From: Margaritispora aquatica
Taxonomy: Eukaryota; Ascomycota; Leotiomycetes; Helotiales; Discinellaceae
DNA length: 64,000 bases
Direction: 5' to 3'
NCBI GenBank assembly: GCA_007644065.1
Contig: VJWN01000014.1
Span: forward strand, 62,001-126,000
A program made the position numbers and the translations under genes. Under the pieces are notes generated by a model. The model saw only the letters and a program-made list of their open reading frames with translations, was not told where the DNA came from and made no database searches. Position 1 is the first letter of the stretch, and every line of letters begins with the position of its first letter. This document shows positions 35,871 to 46,103 of the stretch, piece by piece.

Positions 35871-37904
35871 TTAAACTCGAGGAACGACCTTGCCAGACTT
35901 CTCTAACTTCCTCCGTTTCGCCCTCAAGTTTTCGGCCTCACCCTCCTTCTTCTTGTTGCTATATACCATCTTCTCCAGAATCTTCCTCTTCTTCCTGCTC
36001 ATCATCATCTTGGCTCGCTCAAGCTCCTCTGCATCTTCCTTAGTCTTCTTGGCTGCCTTCTTTCGGGCATCAGCCTTGGCTTTGGTTCTGGGGTCGACGA
36101 CCTTCTCCTCAAGCTGGACACCAGTCAATTCTGCCTCAAGCTCGCGTTGTCGCTGGAGAGCAGCGGATGTGGTATCATCTTCTTCCTCCTCTTCGGCCTC
36201 TGAAAAGCCACCGAAAGATTCGTTGTCGGGGATATCCTCCTCGTCAGACTCGTCATCGTCCGTACCTGCAACATCCATACCCTCAGCAGTAGTATCGATG
36301 TCATCCAAATTGATCTTTGGTGCTTGGACAGCCATGTCATCATCTGACTCGTCAACCTCTTCTTCCATGTCACTATCAGCCTCCAACTCTTCCCCTTCGC
36401 GCTCTTGCTCGTTAAGTGGTGCACTTGGGTCATATTGGCCTTGAACCTTCTTGACGAATGGGCTCAAATGAGCTGGTAGAGAAGCACCAGGAGCATAAAG
36501 ATCAGGGCGCTTCAGCTCCTCATCATTGACGCTGTCCCAAATCCATTGTGGTTGCACGTAGGTTCTACCTGGAACACGAGATCCTGGCTTCAATTTCTGT
36601 GCAGTCTGGTTATCCTCAACTTGCTCCCCCTCCTCTGGATCGATGATGATTGGCGGCCTGTCGACAACTTGGTGAGTAATTGAAGGGTCCAGCTCGTTGT
36701 GCGTGAAAGCACCCTCGCCAAGAACGGCATCCCAGCCAATTCGCTTACATCCAAAAGCTCTGAGAATAAACTCAAGAGGCTGTCTGGGTGTTTCACGCGA
36801 AAGAAAGAAAGTGAAGTTGGAGAATAATGTAGATGGATCGGTGGCTGAGTATGAAGGTTGCAACAGGATATCTCCACCTGGTGCTGCTGGCTCAAATTTA
36901 TCAATAGTGTCGGTAGGCTGCTCCTCGTCATCTTCGGCATCTGCCATCTTCTCTACCACAGGCTCCTTCTCGGGTTCGTTCAACTGTAACATAAGCTTGT
37001 CGATCTCAGCCTGGAGCTTTGGATCAGGCTTTGAGTCCTTAGCAATTGGCTTAGGTTGTTCAACTGGACCAATTCCGTTTCCTTCCAAAGAAAATGCTCC
37101 CAGCTCAGCACCTTGATCATCCCTCTCCTTGTCAAACTTTGGTGGATAGACGAGGCCAATTGAAGTGTATAATCTGAAGTTGACAAATCCCAAGAGAGTT
37201 TGGTAGAATTCAACGAATGTCCCCATGATTCTGAAGTCGACATCTCCGGTAACACGCTGATTAAATCGGTATGGTACCAACCACAAAATATCCTCGCCTT
37301 GAATAGTTGCTTGGTAATAGATTCCCTTGATCGACAAGAAAGATTTGCGAAGACTGTGGGATGTGATCAAGTAGTGCTCAAACTCGAGACATAGTCGCTC
37401 ACATCTTGCAATCATCTTTGCGGGCACTGTCGGTGTGGCGGGCAGGTTTGCGAAAAGGAAAAGCATGGAGAGGCAATCATCCAGATCTCGCAGCGCATCG
37501 ATGAAAGTAGGATAACGTTCGCGGATGACATGGTCGAGGGTATACTTTGTCTTTCCAGACTTCTCTGGTCGATTGGCATTGCGCTCTAATCTCGAGGCAT
37601 CATGAGCATCTCCACGACCCAATGCCTTTGAAATCTTCCTCTCGAGTGCCTTTTGTTCTCTGAATTTCTTGAGTAGAGGCTCGTGAAGGAGGTATTGAAT
37701 GTCCTTGGTGTAATAGAAAGTCGTAGATGCGCTGGAGGATTTCGAAGCCTTCTTCTTGTTTCGTGGTTCTCGAGGATAAATTCCCTTCCAGATACAAAGT
37801 TTTCGAAAGTCGGGAAGACTAATTTGAAGCTTGCGTACAGCTTGAGTTCTTGTAATGAAGTTCTTGGCCTGGCCAGTAACTCCTTTCTTCTTAATTCTTC
37901 CCAT
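35871..37904 (-). CDS. nop7: Pescadillo homologue NOP7
   Basis: One exon, 677 residues. The start [20 protein letters not shown] and the N-terminal Pescadillo domain (1-290; [49 protein letters not shown]) are characteristic of Pes1/Nop7. A BRCT domain spans about 358-475 and includes the usual conserved Trp ([12 protein letters not shown]454/W456). The C-terminal 200 residues are acidic then Lys/Arg-rich and coiled-coil prone, ending KSGKVVPRV. In yeast, Nop7 forms the PeBoW complex with Erb1 and Ytm1 in the nucleolus and is required for 27S pre-rRNA processing and 60S subunit assembly. Length fits fungal orthologues (about 600-680). It shares a 292-bp divergent promoter with the PIG-U homologue. 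Confidence 0.97.
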   Translation of the reverse strand: MGRIKKKGVTGQAKNFITRTQAVRKLQISLPDFRKLCIWKGIYPREPRNKKKASKSSSASTTFYYTKDIQYLLHEPLLKKFREQKALERKISKALGRGDAHDASRLERNANRPEKSGKTKYTLDHVIRERYPTFIDALRDLDDCLSMLFLFANLPATPTVPAKMIARCERLCLEFEHYLITSHSLRKSFLSIKGIYYQATIQGEDILWLVPYRFNQRVTGDVDFRIMGTFVEFYQTLLGFVNFRLYTSIGLVYPPKFDKERDDQGAELGAFSLEGNGIGPVEQPKPIAKDSKPDPKLQAEIDKLMLQLNEPEKEPVVEKMADAEDDEEQPTDTIDKFEPAAPGGDILLQPSYSATDPSTLFSNFTFFLSRETPRQPLEFILRAFGCKRIGWDAVLGEGAFTHNELDPSITHQVVDRPPIIIDPEEGEQVEDNQTAQKLKPGSRVPGRTYVQPQWIWDSVNDEELKRPDLYAPGASLPAHLSPFVKKVQGQYDPSAPLNEQEREGEELEADSDMEEEVDESDDDMAVQAPKINLDDIDTTAEGMDVAGTDDDESDEEDIPDNESFGGFSEAEEEEEDDTTSAALQRQRELEAELTGVQLEEKVVDPRTKAKADARKKAAKKTKEDAEELERAKMMMSRKKRKILEKMVYSNKKKEGEAENLRAKRRKLEKSGKVVPRV

Positions 37905-38196
37905 TGTTGCGGATCAATTGTGAATTGTGAAGGTGAAGATTGTGGTGGGGGATTTGGTTATCGCAGGGCAGAGGTCTTGCAAAAAAAAGTTAAGAGATCA
38001 AGCGGGTTCAGCTTTCTGGTCGGCCGCATTTACCGCTTGATGTCAGTTAGCCAATCAGAAGCTCTGCGGACAAGGACACCTTCAAACCACCCCGAGGCTG
38101 ACATTTTAACAGGGTAGTTGTGTTATGTTCGAATATGCACTCTAATAAATACAATTGAGCTTCACTCCTTTGCTCTCCCTTCTTCTGTCTGACAAA
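37905..38196. promoter_or_regulatory. Divergent promoter nop7 / gab1
   Basis: 292 bp between two divergent start codons (37904 minus and 38197 plus). Both promoters must lie here, so the two housekeeping genes may share control elements. No single motif stands out. Confidence 0.6.
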
Positions 38197-39562
38197 ATGA
38201 ACATGGACAAAAGAAAAGCTGGTCTTTTTGGTGCAGCTGCTGTTGTGCGACTTCTTCTCTTCACCTCTTTTCCGGGCTTGCCAGATCTATTGACTGGCCG
38301 TGTTGAAATATCGACACCAGTAACCAGTTTCAAGAGATGTAAGCTCTAACCCTTTGTTGCAACACGTTACTAACTTAATTCCCCTTAGTACAAGAAGGTC
38401 TATATCTTTACAACCACAATGTATCGCCCTACGATGGCGGTGTCTACCACCAAGCGCCATTACTCCTCCCCCTGTTCTCGCTACTCCCGAGTTCTACGAC
38501 ATACCCAATCTTCACCTACCTGTTATACATATTGGTAGATCTGTTAAGTGCAGATGCTCTTATGAGGATCGCAGAGTCTGGGGAGGCAGGCTCTTCCAAA
38601 TACTATACCTCACCAAGAAGAGAGAAGAAATGGAGTAGTCTTGCAATCGCAACTGCGTGGGTTACCCTCAGACTGGAAGAAGTACTTCAGAGCTGACTAC
38701 GGTTAGATTTTTGTTCAACCCATTTACAATTGCAACATGCATCGGCCGACCAACAAGTGTGTTTACTACCTGTGCGATCCTCAACGCAATTGCCAAAGCC
38801 GTGGTCGGAAACTCGTTTACCTCGATGTTTGCGCTCTCTTTCGCTTCGTATTTGTCCATGTATCCAATCCTCCTCTTCCCACCTCTCGTCCTTCTTTGTT
38901 ATGACAGAAAAAGACCGACCAAGAGCGCAGAAAGTGTCTACAGCTTCGTAGCAGGCAATGCGGTAGCTGTTGGTGGGTCATTGTATGCCCTGCTTCAAAT
39001 GTCCTCGCTAGTTACTGGATCATGGGAGTTTTTGTTGTCAACTTATGGGGTGCAACTCTTACTTCCTGATCTTACGCCTAATGTTGGATTGTGGTGGTAC
39101 TTTTTCATCGAGATGTTTGACTCCTTCAGGAATTTTTTCCTCGGTGTCTTCTGGATACATCTCTCCTCTTACGTTGGTGGCCTTACTATCCGACTTCGAA
39201 GACAACCATTGTTTGTCCTCACTATCCTGCTCGGTATCTTTGCCATCTTCAAGCCGTATCCATCAATATCCGACACATCCCTCTTCCTCGCCCTACTGTC
39301 TCTTTACAGGCATGTGTTCCCATTGATGAGGTACTCATTTCTTGCTATCTCAACAGTCCTCTATGCTACTCTCCTGGGCCCAGCATTCTACTACTTATGG
39401 ATCTACGCGGGAAGTGGAAACGCAAACTTCTTTTATGCCATTACATTGGTTTGGTCCTTAGGGTTGAGCATCATGGTCGCTGATGCCCTGTTTGCGGTTC
39501 TTAGGGATGAGTGGGAGGTCGAGCGACCTGAAATGAAGGGCAAGGAAATACGACAGATATGA
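38197..39562 (+). CDS. gab1: GPI transamidase subunit PIG-U / Gab1
   Basis: Three exons, 38197-38338, 38389-38656 and 38707-39562, give 421 residues. Intron 1 (50 nt) uses GTAAGC, branch TACTAAC and TAG; intron 2 (50 nt) uses GTGGGT, branch GCTGAC and TAG. Both joins are in frame. The joined protein has the PIG-U hallmarks: KRLQEGLYLYNHNVSPYDGG followed by VYHQAPLLLPLFSLL near residues 45-80, then FLFNPFTIATCIGRPTSVF, many membrane spans, and FFIEMFDSFRNFFLGVFW. It is a multi-spanning ER membrane protein. In yeast, Gab1 (Cdc91) is a subunit of the GPI transamidase (with Gpi8, Gaa1, Gpi16, Gpi17), which transfers preformed GPI anchors to proteins such as cell-wall mannoproteins. The length matches the family (about 390-435). 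Confidence 0.93.
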
Positions 39563-39815
39563 AACAGAAGACACACATCAATATCAAAAAAGCCTTCATT
39601 CTTTCTCTACTGTTCCATATTTCTTTACCAAAGCATGAATTTCCAGGATCTGTTACCAATCATACACCTGCATATGGATGGTAGTAGCGAAAGGCTACAT
39701 AAACAAAGACAATCGTGTATGGTATACCCAAACAAGCCAGAACTCCTCGAACGCCATACCCCCGTTATTCATCACTTCATCATATCATGAAAATTTCTCC
39801 TAGACTAGCATCGTC

Positions 39816-40670
39816 CTATGCGTTCCGATCTTCGTCTGTCGACCCATCAACACCTAAAATCCTCAACTCCCCGTCAATCTGATGTGCGACCCTATATCGC
39901 CTTCCTTTCAGAGCCTTTTCCAGCCTCAACTCCAAGACCTGTCGACGCTGGTTCTCCACAATCTTCTTCTCTTCGGAGCTAAGCCACATCGGTGTCCTCC
40001 CATTACTCTTCTCCAGCGCCCTTTTTTCTCTTAACTCGTCAAGAAAGATATTGGATTTTGTATGGGCATCAAACATCTCCTCTTCTCGCTTCGACACTCG
40101 CTGCTCTTTCTTGATTTGACTTTTCTCTTTGAAATGGTCCATGAGCTTCCCAACGAAGCAACTGCTTCGCTTGGGCTTGGTGATCGAAAACACAAACCTC
40201 TCCTCCAGTGGACTTGAAGACCCGTGATATTCAGGACCGAGCATAAAGGCGTCAGACATAGGCGTTAATGTTGCAGGCCTTCGTGTGCTCCCGCATTCCG
40301 AAATGGGTACCAAAGTAGAGCTAGCCTTTGACGAGATGGAGCTCATGGTGGCATGTTTTGAGGATCGTCGGCTGCCGACATCGATCCCAGAATCTGCTAA
40401 GGATCGGATGGAAGGATGCCTTTTCGGGACTTCTGGAGTTTTCACAGCAGGTGGAGGAGGAGGAAGAGAGGGTGTAGATGGTATTCTTTTGGTCAGTCTT
40501 CGGGTGGGTGCTTTAGGAGGAACTTCAGGCTTGAGGGTGAAGAACTCTTCGGGCTCATCTGCGAAGACTGGTCCCATGCTATAGCGATAACCTGGTATTG
40601 TCCTCTCATTCACATCTGCCACAACAGGGCCCACACTGTATCGGTATCCAGGAATGGTCTTCAACATCAT
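39816..40670 (-). CDS. Hypothetical protein with N-terminal repeat
   Basis: One open frame of 284 residues, convergent with gab1 (253 bp apart). Two near-identical units open the protein: TIPGYRYSVGPVVAD (residues 5-19) and TIPGYRYSMGPVFAD (24-38). A Pro/Arg-rich disordered part follows (PSLPPPPPAVKTPEVPKRHP), then Ser-rich sequence with possible phosphosites. The last 110 residues are highly charged and likely a long helix (SQIKKEQRVSKREEEMFDAH, SSEEKKIVENQRRQVLELRL), ending in a short GELRILGVDG segment. No signal peptide, membrane span or enzyme motif is seen. I do not recognise the family. Confidence 0.7.
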   Translation of the reverse strand: MMLKTIPGYRYSVGPVVADVNERTIPGYRYSMGPVFADEPEEFFTLKPEVPPKAPTRRLTKRIPSTPSLPPPPPAVKTPEVPKRHPSIRSLADSGIDVGSRRSSKHATMSSISSKASSTLVPISECGSTRRPATLTPMSDAFMLGPEYHGSSSPLEERFVFSITKPKRSSCFVGKLMDHFKEKSQIKKEQRVSKREEEMFDAHTKSNIFLDELREKRALEKSNGRTPMWLSSEEKKIVENQRRQVLELRLEKALKGRRYRVAHQIDGELRILGVDGSTDEDRNA

Positions 40671-41465
40671 GCCTTGAGCTAGGGCGAAGCCTCAAATTTG
40701 AAATTCATTCACAGATAGTCAACAACATAGGGTTCTCAACACAATTAAGTACCTTATCAACACGCTCGGGTGCAATAGTCGCATTAGCATCATCTGATGG
40801 AACAAGAATTTCAGTGGAGCGATGCATATTTGCCAATTGGCTTTGCTGCGATAAACTGACCTGTTTTTTTGAGGTCTAGAGCTATGAGATATGGGAATCT
40901 GCCTCCGTAGATGTTGAGGAGTACTACCCTCCGTTCGCTAGCGGATGGTCACGATGAACTTTGAATTTGTTACCAACCAATCCTCGGTTGACATTCCGCG
41001 ATTATTGAGCCTGAAGCTTTTGAAACGGCGGCAAAGGTGTACATCAAGCCGTAGATGCCGCATGGTGTGTGGTGTGCATGCGACCATTCATTCCGCCATA
41101 CGACTGACTTGCAGCTTATGGGTATTTAGTATTCATTGGTATTAGTGCAGTGAGTATCATTGGAGAGGAGGGTGAGGATCCGGGGAAAGATGGGGTTTGG
41201 TGGGTGGGTTGTGGTGGTGAGTAGCAAGTAAGGTAAGCAGCAGTGAGTACTTGTAGTAAAAGATCTGACTTTAACCTTTGAGGCGAATTGAGACCGTGTC
41301 ATGTGGGTTACATCGAACAACCTTGCTCGCTTGTTCTCGCTGCATCGACCCCGCCGTTCCTACAGTGGACCAAAACCAAAAAAAACAAACAGTAAGGCTT
41401 TTCATCAGCCTCGCGTCACAGTGGACACCATTGGAAAAAGTACCTTACATGGTAGAATCCTCTCA
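40671..41465. other. Divergent intergenic region
   Basis: 795 bp between divergent genes at 39816-40670 and 41466-43334. In-frame codons continue upstream of 41466 to an ATG at 41301, but the translation there lacks conserved character and I treat it as leader. Confidence 0.5.
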
Positions 41466-43334
41466 ATGTCTACTATTATTGACAATAACAGCAGCGACTC
41501 AGCATCCGAATATCAGGACTCGGAATCTGCTGAACCTGAACGATCAAGTAAATGGAAAGGTCCGCCTTCGACATGGCTTGGGTTGACGGCACAGGATCGT
41601 GGTGTTGTGAGGAGTTTGGAAGCTGAGAGGGATGCGGACTTGAGTGTACATTTGTATAACGCACATGCATTGAAGCAGCGAGCCAAGATTTTATCTGATG
41701 ATCCTAAGGTATGGCGCATCCGGGTTGCTATGGGAAACAAAACACTAATTGTACGATAGAACGAACTTAGAAACGAATATCCCGAGGTCCCAATCGAAGA
41801 TCAAATCTTTAGACCCCCAAAGATATGGACGGCTTGGCCTCTGCCGCCAGATGAAGTACCCAAATCTGGTGTAGCTGACGAGGCTGATGAAAAGTACACA
41901 TACAAGACAAGGGAGGAGAAGTTTGCCAGTTCGGAATTGGAGGATGTATTGATTGGTGTCACATTAAAGTTTGCAAAGGAGCGGTTTGAGTCAAGACAAT
42001 CTGCGGCTCCGGAAGACGATAATGTTACCAAGAAGGACGCCGAAGTGATTGATGACGAGGGTGAGGATCTGTCTTTTGATGGAATGGAAATAATCAAGTC
42101 GGACGACCAACAGAACGCCCCAAGAAAACCTAGCCTGCAGCCAGTGGTCTCTGCTGATGATGAGAAATCTCGTGCAATTCTACGGCCAACCGTCAGAAGT
42201 ACACTTTCAAAGATTGATGAAATTCTGGTAGCACTTCATCATGCACGGAAAACTTGTCGTCGGTATTCTTTTTCTGAAGCAGAGACTGACGATGACTCTC
42301 TGAGCATGACTGGCTCGGTCTCTGCGTCAAGAAGGCCAAAAGGAAGACCACGAAAATTTGCAGACCTTCCAGATAGATCTTTGTCATCGGCACTTGAATT
42401 CCAAGATCCAGATGACCCAGAGCTGTTTCGTACAAAGCGAACACATCGTGGTCGTCCGCAAAAAGTGTACCCACGCATCGTAGGTGAAACCCAACAAGAC
42501 TATCTAGTTCGCATTGCACGCATCCAGAAGAAGCCACTTCCATCTTTTGCACCCCCATTGGAGGTAAAAGAAGAAACTCTGGCCTCTCCTGAGAGAATCA
42601 CAATGTCTCCTAAAAAGAGAGCTACTAGTGAGGAACGGTATGCTCGCGAAAAGAGATATGTGGGAGTGAGGGATTGGAGTGAAGTTCTTGGGTCAGCCGC
42701 TTTGGTGGGATTGCCAGAAAGTGTGCTCAAAAGAGCGACGCAGAGATGTGCCAACCTCTTCGGCGAAAGCATGATAATGAGGAGTATGATTGAAGCTCCA
42801 TTTACGGATGAGGCGGCACATACAGAGAAGAAATATCAACCCGAACTCATCTCCGACCCTGGTGAAGATAGCTCTGGCAATGAGACTAGTGAATCCTCAG
42901 CTGTGTCTGAGATTCTAGAAGACATCAAACCTGCAAAACGAAACCTCTCTTTTGTATCAAACAATGTATTCTGCCCCATTCCAGACTGTCTTAGGAAGAG
43001 GAAGGGTTTCAAGCACAACACTGCTCTCAAGAAACACCTTCAATTTAGTCACAACATATCAAAAGGTCAACTCGACGAGTACATTCTGGATAGTGATGAA
43101 GAAATGGACGGTGCTGTTCATGTTGATGGATTTTTGAGACCTATCAAAGCATTCCGGAAACCGAAGCGCAAGCTCAAAGTCGCGATTAAGAAAGAGTCCA
43201 GTAGTGAGGATGAGGTTGAGTATGGAGATGGTCAAGGCAATGTCGACAGTGATGAAGCGAATGTACGTTTTGCTGCTATGGCTAGGCATGACACACTCTC
43301 TCCTGTTGGGAGGTCGGCATCAGTCGAAGATTGA
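41466..43334 (+). CDS. RRN9-type RNA polymerase I initiation factor
   Basis: Two exons, 41466-41708 and 41760-43334, give 605 residues. The 51-nt intron (GTATGG..TAG) joins ILSDDPK to NELRNEYPEV in frame. The N-terminal 180 residues resemble the Rrn9 domain: DLSVHLYNAHALKQRAK, then WTAWPLPPDEVP (104-115), and an acidic helix ELEDVLIGVTLKFAKERF. In yeast, Rrn9 is part of the upstream activating factor that positions RNA polymerase I at rDNA promoters. Two AT-hook cores lie downstream, KGRPRK (275-280) and RGRPQK (311-316), followed by a C2H2-like pattern with C486, C491, H507 and H512; its linker is longer than in classic zinc fingers. The tail is acidic and Ser-rich. The family call rests on motif recall and was not searched. 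Confidence 0.7.
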
Positions 43335-43493
43335 GGAATTATAATGCGAACTCAGCGTCATTGAGAATTCGACATCGATTTCCATCATGAAAATATCATC
43401 CTAGAACAGGCTACCTAATATAATACAGTACAGATTCCTCGCATCTCGACTCTGTGTACAAAAAACCGTAGCCTAAAGACCGTCATCGGGCTA

Positions 43494-44183
43494 TCAACCC
43501 AAGTGTCCAAACCAGTAACGTTCATCCTCCTTCAAGATTACATATTTCTCGTCGTCGTCGTCGTCGTCGTCGTCATCGTCGTCATCGTCGTCAGAAGGGT
43601 CAATTCCTTGAACACTCTTGCCTTGTAAGTTTGTCTGGGCCTTCACATCGTCTTGCGTCGATGATATCTCCTTACACTTAGCTCTGACTTCAGTCACTTT
43701 ACCTTGTGGTTCGGCTTCAATTTTCAAACATTTTAATTCCGGCGTTTCTGAGTCCGACGGCAATTCCTCGTCCTCAATTACGGACTCCCAGTCGTTGTCT
43801 TCGGCAGCGGTTATGTATTCCAGTTCCATAAAGCTTCTCAATGACCCGGCATCCCAATCCTCGTCAAGAGATAAGCTGGATGTCGTGTGTGTTGAGCGCC
43901 CATCTTCACTGCATCGAGTGGGGTAGTTCTCGCTTATGGCATCAGACTTTAAATCCTCCTTACTTCGTAACGTTTTCTTGTTTTCGAGCCGTCTGTGTGA
44001 TTGTTTTCAGCAATGCTACCTCCATTTTACTTTACAATTAAAGCAAAATGAGCGTATCTACCTTCTATTCACTTTATAGAGTGTTCCTATTACACCCATT
44101 GCCACGGTGATCGAGGTTATTGTTGCGAGTAGCATCATCTTGCTGTCCCTTTTGCATCTGCATTTGCTTCGGAGTGGGTTCAT
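43494..44183 (-). CDS. Small acidic single-pass membrane protein
   Basis: Two exons, 44183-44062 and 43992-43494, give 206 residues. The 69-nt intron (GTAGAT..CACAG) splits an Arg codon and keeps frame into the large downstream frame. The N-terminus is basic (MNPLRSKCRCKRDSK) and is followed by a hydrophobic segment at 16-36 (MMLLATITSITVAMGVIGTL), which by the positive-inside rule suggests a signal anchor. The rest is acidic and Ser/Thr-rich, with a run of 14 Asp near residues 178-191 and the C-terminal segment KEDERYWFGHLG. Family and function are unknown. It converges on the RRN9-type gene with only 160 bp between the stops. Confidence 0.65.
43544..43594. repeat. Trinucleotide repeat coding poly-Asp
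   Basis: GTC/ATC repeats on the plus strand encode the Asp run of the gene at 43494-44183. Likely to vary in length between strains. Confidence 0.75.
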
Positions 44184-44879
44184 TGCTTTGAGGTCTTAGG
44201 ATTCTTTTCGTGTTCTTGTGAGCTTGTTATGTAATTGAACTTCATTTCTACTCTCTGCTATCTGGTTCTGCTTTATGTTCTTGGGCTTTGGTGTGATTAT
44301 CGTATGTTTCTCTTATTCACGATGGATATCATGATCACAATTCACATCACAATCATACATTTTATCCTGGTTTATTATTCAGGTTTTTGGATAACTGCTT
44401 GCATTGCTATCTGTGAGCGCTCATCGCTGTGTGGTCTTCCTTCCGTACCTATTCTCTGTGGAGCTGTGCATTTGGCGAAGCTTCCCTCATACCTTATGCC
44501 ACCTGATTGTACTTTCAATTCTTGCTTTTGAGCATGATGTCCCGTTTTACTCATTAACATGTTAATCGCAATCAAAAATTGCAACTTAATTTGCGATTCA
44601 AGTTTTGATTACTGTTTGCATTGCTATCTATGAGCTGCCTTTTGCTTTGCCTCACTGATCATTTTCTCATGCTCTATCGTGTTATTATCCTTCATGCCTG
44701 TCCATGCCTATCGTACATTGTGCGATCCATTTCCGCCTTCGCCAGCATGTTTCATTATCATTGCCTCCTTCAGAGACCCAGTTCAATGCCTATCCTCTGA
44801 AGTCTCCCATTGCGCCATCATACAACCCATACCAAAGACTCCAATGCCAGATTTCCAATCTACGAGAAGAAGGGGGTGC
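44184..44879. other. Intergenic region
   Basis: About 700 bp, AT-rich and rich in TTGCAT- and GCTAT-like words, between two minus-strand genes. I see no supported ORF. Confidence 0.5.
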
Positions 44880-45803
44880 TTATGAAAACTCTTTCGTCAT
44901 CTGCGATCTTGCCTTTATCACCTCCTCTTTCCCCTCCTCAGTCAGGCTGGCCCACCAGACGTCGGCAGGGCTCGGGACGGCTGCAGCGGGTTGGACAGCG
45001 GGTTGGACTGTTACAGCAGCTTGGACAGCAACGCGCTGGGGAGAGAAGCCGCTGCCGTTAAGGACTTGAGGAGGAGGGATGCGGACAGAGGTGCTGTCTT
45101 GCTCAGTAGGTGTTGAGCTACCATTGGTGCCGGTGTTGATCTTCTGGCCGGGGGAGGAGGGGGAGGAGGTGGAGGCGGAAACACGAGTGGTGGCAGTAGG
45201 TGGAGCAATGCGGCCCTCAATTCCCCAGAGCCCATTGACGGGGTACGGAACGTTCTTTGATAAGCCAGCCAAGTGCTTGTATTTTGGCTGGCTATAGCCA
45301 CGATCCTTGCCCTGGGCACCATAGCCTGAGGACGAAGAGTTGGATACAACCCCCGTATTGGAGACTCGCAGGACCGAATCGGACCGCTTGAGGCTGAGAG
45401 CTCGAGGAGAAGAAGTTGTTCGGCGACCGACATTGGCGTCTGAACCGGCGGAGTCAGAGACTGGTCCGGCGTGGTGTTGGATGCGCCTTGGGTTCTTGGT
45501 GGTGGGAGTGGCAGGAGATGGTACTTGAGCGTGGGTGTTCTCTTGGCCAGATCCAGCGCCAGATTCAGCAGCAGGGCCGCGAGGAGCCAGGCGTGCCGGA
45601 TTGCGAGCGGGGATTGGTGGTGGACCTTGCTCCACAGTCTCTGCTGCGCCTGTGTCGGTGACCTGCGGAGGAAGGTTCTCAACTATCTGCAAGCCCAAAG
45701 CTTTTTCCTGCCTCGGGGCCATCTCAATGTAGTTGGAATTGGTGTTGGCTTGGCCCGCTGCGGTGTCCTCTCCGGAGTGTCTGCTCGATAGGCCACAGCC
45801 CAT
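44880..45803 (-). CDS. Predicted N-myristoylated/palmitoylated disordered protein
   Basis: The frame is open further upstream (to 45995), but I choose the ATG at 45803 because it opens MGCGLSSRHS, an excellent N-myristoylation context (Gly2, Ser6-7) with Cys3 for palmitoylation; the upstream residues are Asn/Thr/Lys-rich leader-like sequence. This gives 307 residues. The body is Pro, Ala, Gln and Ser-rich and disordered, with PxxP-like runs (EQGPPPIPARNPARLAPR) that could bind SH3 domains. A more ordered stretch is YSQPKYKHLAGLSKNVPYPV with NGLWGIEGR (about 190-218). The C-terminus ends with a compact motif, DVWWASLTEEGKEEVIKARS, possibly a binding helix. A plasma-membrane peripheral adaptor is a plausible role, but I do not recognise the family. 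Confidence 0.7.
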   Translation of the reverse strand: MGCGLSSRHSGEDTAAGQANTNSNYIEMAPRQEKALGLQIVENLPPQVTDTGAAETVEQGPPPIPARNPARLAPRGPAAESGAGSGQENTHAQVPSPATPTTKNPRRIQHHAGPVSDSAGSDANVGRRTTSSPRALSLKRSDSVLRVSNTGVVSNSSSSGYGAQGKDRGYSQPKYKHLAGLSKNVPYPVNGLWGIEGRIAPPTATTRVSASTSSPSSPGQKINTGTNGSSTPTEQDSTSVRIPPPQVLNGSGFSPQRVAVQAAVTVQPAVQPAAAVPSPADVWWASLTEEGKEEVIKARSQMTKEFS

Positions 45804-46103
45804 TTTTGCGTTGGATTTTTGGGTAGAGGGTTTGGTGAAGGGCTTAGTATATGTTTGGTTAGAAGGGTGCTTGAAAGTTGCGGTGGAAATTTGGGTGGTT
45901 GTTTGGTTGCAGTTTTGGCTGGAAATAATTTTGGTCGCGATGATTAGGTTGGGATCAGGCGCGAGGTTGTTCTCGCGATCGCTCACAATGTGCAATTGTT
46001 GGTGTGCACATGATGCTAGTGAGCTGCTCAGAATATGTAATTGTTGGTCTACAGATCAAGTTAGACGATTAAGGGCTTCATTCTGGTACTGGCTATGAAA
46101 GTG

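Noticed and set aside
45011..45682. 223-codon minus frame overlapping the MGCGLSS gene
   Set aside because: Shadow frame in GC-biased coding DNA. The poly-Pro and Leu-rich translation is an artefact.
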